From contig JAMDCS010000117.1 in NCBI GenBank assembly GCA_023488835.1, forward strand, positions 1 to 10,199: a stretch of 10,199 nt of DNA, read 5' to 3'. Positions within the stretch are counted from its first letter, which is position 1, and each line of letters opens with the position of its first letter. Source of the stretch: Candidatus Bathyarchaeota archaeon. GTDB lineage: Archaea > Thermoproteota > Bathyarchaeia > Bathyarchaeales > UBA233. The position numbers were made by a program, and so were the translations under genes. The notes below the pieces were generated by a model. That model was not told the origin of the DNA, made no database searches, and saw nothing but the letters and a program-made list of their open reading frames with translations. Positions 5,226 through 10,199 of this stretch are shown here, piece by piece.

Positions 5226-7814
5226 TTATGGTCGTTTTCTAAGTGCTAGCAGCACTAAGGCGCCGACTATGGCGATTGCAACTATAATGCCTACGACAGC
5301 GGGAATAAAGTACATGTCAGCAGCGGATTGCGGAATCGGCGTTGGCGCTGCAGTTGCTTCTGGTGCATTGTCGACTGCGAACGCGGTTACAGCATGTGAT
5401 GGCCAGTAGGATTCAGAACCGCCGAATGTAGCGTAAACTGTGTATTTGCCGGCGATGTCTGGTTTCCAATTGAAGCTGAAGAAACCGTCTGAATCTGAAG
5501 TTGCTGTTCCGATGTTGCGGTGGTTTCCATTAGAGTCGGTGACGTCTATGGAAACTGGGACACCCTGTATGTCACTGGGGCGTGGTTTCTGCATGTAGAC
5601 GTACTGCATCCATGCGCTCATGTTTTTGTCAGACACCGCTGGAACACCGTTTGGAAAGCGAGCGGCCTGTTCTTTTTGTTTTGTTCCTGCGGAAATATCG
5701 ATTACAGTGCCCTTTATCATTACGCTGTTGCCTTCGATTGTAGTTTCTGGCGATGCAGTTACTGCGGTTTCGCTTGGACCTTTACCAATAGAGTATATTG
5801 AGTTGTCGTAGAAGTTGTAGTAAACGAAGAATCCGTCTGCAAGAATGCTTGTTGATACTCCGTGACCGCCGATAGTGCCAGCCCATCCGTCCATTTTCCA
5901 AATGCCTTCTCCAGTGGTAGCGTTGATGACGTGAATCTGATAGCCTCTGTACAGCGGTGAGTTAGGAGAGTGCTCGTTGTTGAAAGCGTAGACTTTGCCG
6001 TCAGCGATAGCAGCCAAGAGGAGTGGTACGTAACCCCAAGGTGACTGAAGACCAGTGTAGGTGTCATTGTATTTCCAGACTAGATTCCCAGTTTTTGTGT
6101 TAATAGCGAACATTTCGCCGCCATAACCCTGCGTGTAGATATTACCGTAGGCAGTAACGGCTCTTTGACCTGCACCTGAACCGCTGCTGAAGTATTGCAT
6201 GTCACGCATTTCGATGTTGGTTGGTCCCCAAAGCAGCTCTCCACTGTCGACACTGTAGCCTCTCCATTGGAAGGTCTCGGCTTCAGCCATTGTCCAAACG
6301 CGATTCACTGGATCCAACGGGCCAAATGTCAAGCCGATGTCGCCAGCGGGCGCTGTATAATTCTTAAGCCAAACGAGTTGCCCACGAGATTGCGGTTTGT
6401 CACTTATTGCCCATACAGTCCATGGGTTTGTCATGCCTCTGTTTGCCATTCCATAAGTTCCAGTTGTCACCGGTGAGCTTATGCCAATTATGATGTCGCC
6501 GGGTAATATGTAGATAATCTGTGGGGCAGCAGTTCCAGTTAGGTCAGGTATAGTTACGTTCCAGGAGTATGAGGTGGTGGTGTTGATAACTTTGTTTAGA
6601 GGTCTCCACTGTCCGTAATTCGTGTCTGTTAAACCTAGTCTTGTGTCATTTGCTAGAGTCCAGTTCCAAAGTGCCAACCAGCGGCCGGGGTAATTCATGA
6701 CATAGCGCACTATTTCGCCGTTGTCATTGTATACTTCGGTGCCTGTCGGTACGTTGGTTAAGTTGTACAGCCAAGTGCCTGAGAATCCGTCATAAGCGCT
6801 CCAGGTGGTTCCTGAAATTTGCCACACTATACCGCCGTTTACTCCATGCTGGTTTTGTGATTCGTAGTCGTAGAGTTCTCCTTTGCTGGAGCTGTATCCT
6901 CCTCCGCTTCCTATATCTTGTCGATACCAGAGTTGTTCGCCGGTGCGCAAGTCAAGGGCTGTGTATCCACCGCTACCGCCAGAATGACCCCGAGGCATAG
7001 TGAAATAGAGTCTTCCCTGCATTATCATTGCGTCGCCGAATCTGCCTTCATATGAACCACCCGAGTAGTATGTGCTTCCGTTCACCGGGGTGTCACTGGA
7101 TCCTCCAACGACTCCTCCAAACTCAACTGGCTTTGTCCAAACTATGTGACCGGTGTTTGGTCCAGTGCCAGATTGCTGCCAGAGGTTAAGTCGGTTACCA
7201 GGTGTTGCAAAGGTGCCGAAGTATGCTTCACGTAGCCAATGTGACGATATCGTGTACCAAGCGATGTTCTGTCCTTCTATTGGTCGTGTCCAATATTCGG
7301 TTGGAAGGGGATAGCTGTAGAGTGGAGCAGGCAATGGGTCTTGCTGCACTGTGAATGTCAATGTTCGGGAAGCAGGTAGAAGTATTGTTCCTGTCCATAG
7401 CCTTTGAGTAGCAGTTGCGTTCCAAACGTATGTTTGTCCAGCGTACTCAAACACAGCAGTGTAGATACCTACTTTATTTGGCACGAAAGAAGTGAAGGTT
7501 ACTCCTGTCGTGTCGGTTACAACTGGCCAGTTTTGTGTAAAAGCTACGTTTCCGTCGGGGTCAGTGATGGTAAGTTTGTAGTCGTGGCGTCTGACTGGAT
7601 TGTCGTAATTTGCATCGGCAAAAGCCGCGTCAACCCACAGTGAAATATCTGTTTGTTGGCCGACGCCCACAGGGTTGGGCTCGACATTTAGATAAGCGTA
7701 CGAGGTGATTTTCCTTGGGTCTGCGGCGTTTGCGGGTAAAAAGGGAACAAGTGTTAAAGTCAATGCACATATTAGAAACAAAGCAATTGCTATAGTAGTT
7801 TTGTTTTTATTCAT
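5226..7814 (-). CDS. Exported PQQ-like beta-propeller surface protein with C-terminal membrane anchor
   Basis: Large predicted cell-surface protein, 862 residues from ATG 7814. Residues 1-30 are a signal peptide (basic start, long hydrophobic core, ANA cleavage site). An Ig-like beta domain follows at about 35-160. About 170-680 is a PQQ-like propeller marked by repeats such as ALDLRTGEQLWYRQ, AINTKTGNLVWKY and VINATTGEGIWKM. About 685-785 is a second Ig/carboxypeptidase-regulatory-like domain (VSIDVTDSNGNHRNIGTATS). A Thr/Pro/Ala-rich linker, a membrane helix and RKRP end the protein. Many N-x-S/T sites fit glycosylation. ATG 7814 has AAGGAG 10 nt upstream (7825-7830); the in-frame ATG 7841 would put CTKRRKRK before the signal peptide. 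The propeller probably serves binding or surface-layer architecture; I see no evidence that it binds PQQ or is an enzyme. Confidence 0.85.
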   Translation of the reverse strand: MNKNKTTIAIALFLICALTLTLVPFLPANAADPRKITSYAYLNVEPNPVGVGQQTDISLWVDAAFADANYDNPVRRHDYKLTITDPDGNVAFTQNWPVVTDTTGVTFTSFVPNKVGIYTAVFEYAGQTYVWNATATQRLWTGTILLPASRTLTFTVQQDPLPAPLYSYPLPTEYWTRPIEGQNIAWYTISSHWLREAYFGTFATPGNRLNLWQQSGTGPNTGHIVWTKPVEFGGVVGGSSDTPVNGSTYYSGGSYEGRFGDAMIMQGRLYFTMPRGHSGGSGGYTALDLRTGEQLWYRQDIGSGGGYSSSKGELYDYESQNQHGVNGGIVWQISGTTWSAYDGFSGTWLYNLTNVPTGTEVYNDNGEIVRYVMNYPGRWLALWNWTLANDTRLGLTDTNYGQWRPLNKVINTTTSYSWNVTIPDLTGTAAPQIIYILPGDIIIGISSPVTTGTYGMANRGMTNPWTVWAISDKPQSRGQLVWLKNYTAPAGDIGLTFGPLDPVNRVWTMAEAETFQWRGYSVDSGELLWGPTNIEMRDMQYFSSGSGAGQRAVTAYGNIYTQGYGGEMFAINTKTGNLVWKYNDTYTGLQSPWGYVPLLLAAIADGKVYAFNNEHSPNSPLYRGYQIHVINATTGEGIWKMDGWAGTIGGHGVSTSILADGFFVYYNFYDNSIYSIGKGPSETAVTASPETTIEGNSVMIKGTVIDISAGTKQKEQAARFPNGVPAVSDKNMSAWMQYVYMQKPRPSDIQGVPVSIDVTDSNGNHRNIGTATSDSDGFFSFNWKPDIAGKYTVYATFGGSESYWPSHAVTAFAVDNAPEATAAPTPIPQSAADMYFIPAVVGIIVAIAIVGALVLLALRKRP

Positions 7815-7835
7815 TTTTCTTTTTCTCCTTTTAGT

Positions 7836-7849
7836 ACACATTATTGTGT
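7836..7849 (-). promoter_or_regulatory. Inverted repeat in the leader of the surface-protein gene
   Basis: ACACA-TTAT-TGTGT is a 5-bp dyad between the predicted transcript start (about 7859) and the AAGGAG ribosome site. It could be an operator or a small mRNA hairpin. It is short enough to be chance. Confidence 0.25.
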
Positions 7850-7880
7850 GCTCTAATAATACCGCTAAATTGTTATTAAA

Positions 7881-7888
7881 GTTTTATA
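7881..7888 (-). promoter_or_regulatory. TATA box of the surface-protein gene
   Basis: On the minus strand this reads TATAAAAC, centred near 7885. The transcript would begin near 7859, giving a leader of about 45 nt with AAGGAG before ATG 7814. Confidence 0.5.
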
Positions 7889-8053
7889 GGAATCAGGCTC
7901 TAAGCCGTCAGACTATTCTGCGAGGAAAATTAAGCCTGTTGCAACCAGAAAACCTTGGGCTAAACTCTTCAAAGACCCCATACTTATCTTCTCCCCCTTT
8001 TGTTTATCGCAAGCTTACCTACATAACCGTTATTCCCAAAACCCAACCTCAAG

Positions 8054-8081
8054 GTTCCTGTTCTACAGCGGAACAATTATA
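8054..8081 (+). promoter_or_regulatory. Candidate promoter and dyad of methylglyoxal synthase gene
   Basis: AATTATA at 8075-8081 could be a TATA box giving a transcript start near 8104, 13 nt before the TTG start. Just upstream are the inverted half-sites GTTCC (8054-8058) and GGAAC (8070-8074), with an extra GTTC between them. This is a possible operator abutting the box. The rest of the divergent 7842-8116 gap shows nothing else I can name. Confidence 0.3.
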
Positions 8082-8116
8082 GCTCCCACCCACAAACTTC
8101 TAAGCAGGGAAGCAAG

Positions 8117-8572
8117 TTGACCAAAACAGCGCTGATAAAACGCAAAAAGAAAATCGCCCTCATCGCCCACGACAACAAAAAAGAAGACATGCTGCAATGG
8201 GCAAAATTCAACATCGGCACCCTTCGGCAACATCAACTTTACGCAACAGGCACCACAGGCAGGCTAATTGAAGAGGAATTGGGTTTAGAAATCGCCATTT
8301 TAGAGTCAGGACCGTTGGGTGGGGACCTACAAATCGGCGCATGCATAGCCCGGGGCGAAATAGACTTTCTCATCTTCTTTTGGGACCCGCTTGCCCAGTT
8401 GCCCCATGACCCAGATGTTAAAGCGCTTCTTCGAATTGCCGCGGTATGGAACATTCCCATTGCATGTAACCGTGCTTCAGCTGACTTTTTAATATCTTCA
8501 CCTCTAATGTGCCAAGAGTACCAGCGTATCCTGCCAGACTATGACAGCTACAGACAACGGTTCAACAAATAA
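8117..8572 (+). CDS. mgsA: Methylglyoxal synthase
   Basis: Converts dihydroxyacetone phosphate to methylglyoxal plus phosphate in the cytoplasm. It has 151 residues, the typical length. All family blocks are present: ALIAHDNKK (His18, Lys22), ATGTTG at 43-48 for phosphate binding, [11 protein letters not shown] with catalytic Asp70, DPL at 90-92, PHDPDVKAL with His97 and Asp100, and [18 protein letters not shown] near the end. These match the E. coli positions with an offset of one. The start is TTG 8117 with GGGA 6 nt upstream; the N-terminus before IALIAHD is lysine-rich. In some archaea methylglyoxal feeds formation of 6-deoxy-5-ketofructose 1-phosphate for aromatic amino acids; elsewhere it is a glycolytic bypass. 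The sequence does not say which applies. Confidence 0.93.
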   Translation: MTKTALIKRKKKIALIAHDNKKEDMLQWAKFNIGTLRQHQLYATGTTGRLIEEELGLEIAILESGPLGGDLQIGACIARGEIDFLIFFWDPLAQLPHDPDVKALLRIAAVWNIPIACNRASADFLISSPLMCQEYQRILPDYDSYRQRFNK

Positions 8573-8604
8573 TTAATCGCGGAAATTTTTTCATTTTAAA
8601 TCTG

Positions 8605-8623
8605 TTATCAAAAAAATTGATAA
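8605..8623. terminator. Hairpin between convergent genes
   Basis: TTATCAA-AAAAA-TTGATAA is a perfect 7-bp stem with a 5-nt loop, lying between the convergent ends of mgsA and the CsbD-like gene. It is AT-rich and near T-runs, so it may help end transcription from either side. The direct repeat AATTTAGG (8622-8629 and 8632-8639) follows. No gene is seen in 8573-8700. Confidence 0.4.
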
Positions 8624-8700
8624 TTTAGGACAATTTAGGTTATCCACTGGTGTTTAAGAAAACTTGAAAATAACGTCTTTACGTTTTGTTCTAATTTCGT

Positions 8701-8865
8701 TTAGATTTTTTTCTTAGCTTTTCCCAGTTCTTCTTGGACTTTGCCTTTTGCCTGTTCCGCCTTGCCTTTAATCTGCTCGCTTTTGTCATTTGTCATTTTA
8801 CCTGCTTCTTCACGAACTTTCCCTTTTGTTTTCTCAATTCTACCTTTTTCTTCTTCACCACTCAT
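8701..8865 (-). CDS. Small CsbD-like stress protein
   Basis: A 54-residue protein starting MSGEEEKGRIEKTKGKVREE and ending GKVQEELGKAKKKI. It is highly charged, lacks Cys and Trp, and repeats a KGK(V/A)-x-E-x-xGK pattern (KTKGKVREEAGKM, QIKGKAEQAKGKV, QEELGK). That is the hallmark of the CsbD family of small general-stress proteins, whose biochemical role is unknown. The ATG at 8865 has GAGG (minus strand of 8873-8876) 7 nt upstream, an excellent ribosome site. TTTATTAAA-like sequence at 8897-8906, or TATATTA near 8950, could be its TATA box. It stands alone, convergent with mgsA and downstream of P0. It is short enough to be skipped by many gene finders, and the opposite strand shows a spurious longer ORF. 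Confidence 0.75.
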   Translation of the reverse strand: MSGEEEKGRIEKTKGKVREEAGKMTNDKSEQIKGKAEQAKGKVQEELGKAKKKI

Positions 8866-9058
8866 CAAAAAGCCTCAAAAAACCATTCGCATTACATTTA
8901 ATAAATTAATTGGCGCGTTAGGGATAGGTTTTGAAAGTAATTAGAGCTAATATATTTGCTTCTGATAAGTAAAACGAGTGCTAATGAAGCTTAGTGCTTG
9001 CCTGTTTATAGTTAAAAAATGTAGAATAAATAAAGTTAAGTTTTAAAGGGAAATTGGA
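8866..9058 (-). other. Gap downstream of P0, with no rpl12 gene
   Basis: No coding frame is seen. The minus strand carries a TTTTTTAAC run (9012-9020) suited to end the L1-P0 transcript, and AT-rich boxes that may start the CsbD-like gene. In many archaea the L12 gene follows P0 directly; it is not here. Confidence 0.4.
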
Positions 9059-9925
9059 TTAAGCAGCTTTAGGCTTAACTTTGTCTGCGGCACCGCTTAG
9101 GCTGGTCATTTCTGCGTTGGCTTTGCGGATTATGTCGGCGATGGTGTCTTTTGTGGGTATGGTTGCGCTTACGGATAGTGCGACTGCTTTCTGGTGTGCT
9201 CGCTGGAGCAGTGGTTTAATGGTGTCTTTGCTTGCATAGCCAATCTCAAGTGCCAATGCGAAGGCTTCGCCGTTGCTTGCTTGAACGCTCTTGCGTGTTG
9301 CTTCAACGTCAACTTTGAGTTGGTCCCCAGTAATAATTAAGCCGTTGTCAAAGACTGCGCGCATGGATATGCCGAGTTCAACTGCTTTGATGCCTAGTTT
9401 TGAGAGTGTACCTGCGAGTCGTTCGTTGATGATTTCGCCTTTGCGAACGACCAAGGTGTCTTTGCTGATCCAGACGCTGCCTGACTCAATTCTTGTCGGT
9501 AATCCAACGGCGTTTAGTTGGCTGATAACTGGGCCTGGAGGTTGACCTGTGTTTCCCGCTGGGATAACCACATCCATCGCGGCTATGTCGCCTGACTTAG
9601 CGGTTGTTTTAACTTTACCGCGTTCCAGCAACAGCGCCAGTTTGAAGGGGTTAAGGTCTGTAAACAAGAAAACGTTTGATCCTTCCAAGTAAGCTTCAAG
9701 CTTCTTGAGTTCTGCCTGATTCATCTCTTCTAAGGCTATTTTGATGAGTGTGTTCTTTAGGACGCGGAGGTAAACTTTGCCCGCCATGCTTTTCTTTAGT
9801 TCTTGGAGTTGGGAAGCGCGAACCTTCTGGAGACTGGCGATGCCGATGGATTTGTATTCTTTGAGTATGTCTTTTATTGACTCTACTTCGCTTGATTTTG
9901 CTTCTAATACTTGTTGGGACGGCAT
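9059..9925 (-). CDS. rplP0: Ribosomal protein P0 (archaeal L10, uL10)
   Basis: Base of the ribosomal stalk: binds 23S rRNA and carries L12 dimers that recruit translation factors. It has 288 residues. The N-terminal L10 domain with SIGIASLQKVRASQLQELKK and VLKNTLIKIAL lies at about 1-105. The archaeal/eukaryotic insertion, including AGNTGQPPGPVISQL and GEIINERLAGTLSKLGIKAVELGI, spans about 106-215. A helical spine that binds L12 follows to about 275. The protein ends at KVKPKAA and lacks the long acidic, GLGALFG-type tail found on many archaeal P0 proteins, so it is shorter than the common 300-340. Its ATG is 15 nt past the L1 stop, in the conserved L1-P0 order. Its 3' part (9087-9193) is repeated in inverted form at the window end. 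Confidence 0.95.
   Translation of the reverse strand: MPSQQVLEAKSSEVESIKDILKEYKSIGIASLQKVRASQLQELKKSMAGKVYLRVLKNTLIKIALEEMNQAELKKLEAYLEGSNVFLFTDLNPFKLALLLERGKVKTTAKSGDIAAMDVVIPAGNTGQPPGPVISQLNAVGLPTRIESGSVWISKDTLVVRKGEIINERLAGTLSKLGIKAVELGISMRAVFDNGLIITGDQLKVDVEATRKSVQASNGEAFALALEIGYASKDTIKPLLQRAHQKAVALSVSATIPTKDTIADIIRKANAEMTSLSGAADKVKPKAA
9087..9193 (+). repeat. 107-nt inverted repeat, left arm (inside P0 gene)
   Basis: Exact reverse complement of 10093-10199, base by base. It lies in the codons for the C-terminal part of P0 (KAVALSVSATIPTKDTIADI and onward). Confidence 0.97.
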
Positions 9926-9940
9926 AATTTTTCTTCTCGT

Positions 9941-10098
9941 TTAAGCTTTAATTTTGACTGGTTCACCCATGGATGTCTTGATGAACGCGTACTTTACGTT
10001 TTTCAATCCGCGCTTTAATTTTCCATCCAACACACGGAGAACAGTCATGGTGTTATCGACAAGTTCTTCATCCTTCATCTGTTCGGAGCCAACAGAAA
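9941..10098 (-). CDS. rpl1: Ribosomal protein L1 (uL1), C-terminal fragment cut by an inverted segment
   Basis: L1 binds 23S rRNA in the ribosomal L1 stalk. Only about the last 50 residues are present: SVGSEQMKDEELVDN, then TVLRVLDGKLKRGLKNVKYAF, IKTSMGEPVKIKA and stop. This matches the end of archaeal L1 (VGNEKMTDEQIVDN and KLTMGPAVKVKK in Methanocaldococcus). Upstream of the SVG codons, around 10093-10098, the L1 sequence is abruptly replaced by a reversed copy of the P0 3' part. The translated stretch MWVWLRLRIVR is therefore not L1. TTTCTG is common to both sides, so the exact break cannot be fixed within about 6 nt. Either the gene is broken or, more likely, the junction is artificial. 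Confidence 0.85.
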
Positions 10099-10199
10099 GC
10101 AGTCGCACTATCCGTAAGCGCAACCATACCCACAAAAGACACCATCGCCGACATAATCCGCAAAGCCAACGCAGAAATGACCAGCCTAAGCGGTGCCGC
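10093..10199 (-). repeat. 107-nt inverted repeat, right arm (window end)
   Basis: Exact reverse complement of 9087-9193, running to the last base of the window. Read on the plus strand it encodes P0 residues TIPTKDTIADIIRKANAEM and beyond, with the codons of the P0 gene. No divergence between the arms indicates a very recent event or an artefact. Confidence 0.97.

Noticed and set aside
8741..8944. Plus-strand 67-codon open frame
   Set aside because: It lies mostly opposite the CsbD-like gene, has a low-complexity Ser/Pro/Phe composition and no ribosome site. The minus-strand reading has both a family pattern and a GAGG site.
1..10199. CRISPR array, tRNA/rRNA genes, insertion sequences, prophage
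   Set aside because: No regularly spaced repeats, cloverleaf-like sequence, transposase motifs or phage proteins were seen on either strand.

Overview
The window looks archaeal, most likely an uncultured TACK-type lineage (Bathyarchaeia-like). The reasons are a TATA-binding protein gene, an archaeal Ser/His/Asp signal peptidase, ribosomal P0 and L1 of archaeal type, TATA boxes with short leaders, and a large PQQ-like propeller surface protein with a C-terminal membrane anchor. No tRNA, rRNA, CRISPR array, transposase or phage gene was seen. Taxonomy is inferred from protein families only.

Layout. 1-48 is the tail of an upstream gene. 167-829 (signal peptidase I) and 900-1460 (TATA-binding protein) run on the plus strand, each behind its own TATA box. 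On the minus strand a two-gene unit, a metallo-beta-lactamase-fold hydrolase (2797-2108) and orotate phosphoribosyltransferase (2111-1470), converges on the TBP gene. 2930-3184 holds what I read as the wreck of a CPBP-type membrane protease gene. A LarA-family racemase (3291-4574) and an archaeal RimI/Ard1-like acetyltransferase (4672-5151) follow on the plus strand. A large exported propeller protein occupies 7814-5226 on the minus strand. Methylglyoxal synthase (8117-8572, plus) diverges from it. Next are a small CsbD-like gene (8865-8701, minus), which is easy to miss, then ribosomal P0 (9925-9059, minus) and the C-terminal end of ribosomal L1.

How the genes relate. These are mostly ordinary housekeeping genes, with little operon structure beyond hydrolase-pyrE and L1-P0. 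Methylglyoxal synthase and the LarA-like racemase could both touch a methylglyoxal/lactate-type pathway, but they are separated by about 3.5 kb and not co-transcribed, so this is only a possibility.

The most unusual signals are structural. First, an exact 42-nt segment, in the same reading frame, is shared by the signal peptidase and TBP genes; it fits TBP and looks foreign in the peptidase. Second, those two genes share a promoter-proximal element at identical spacing from the TATA box. Third, the last 107 nt of the window are an exact reverse complement of the P0 gene's 3' part and interrupt L1, which looks like a fold-back chimera or contig-end artefact. I did not find convincing evidence of a new multi-gene system.
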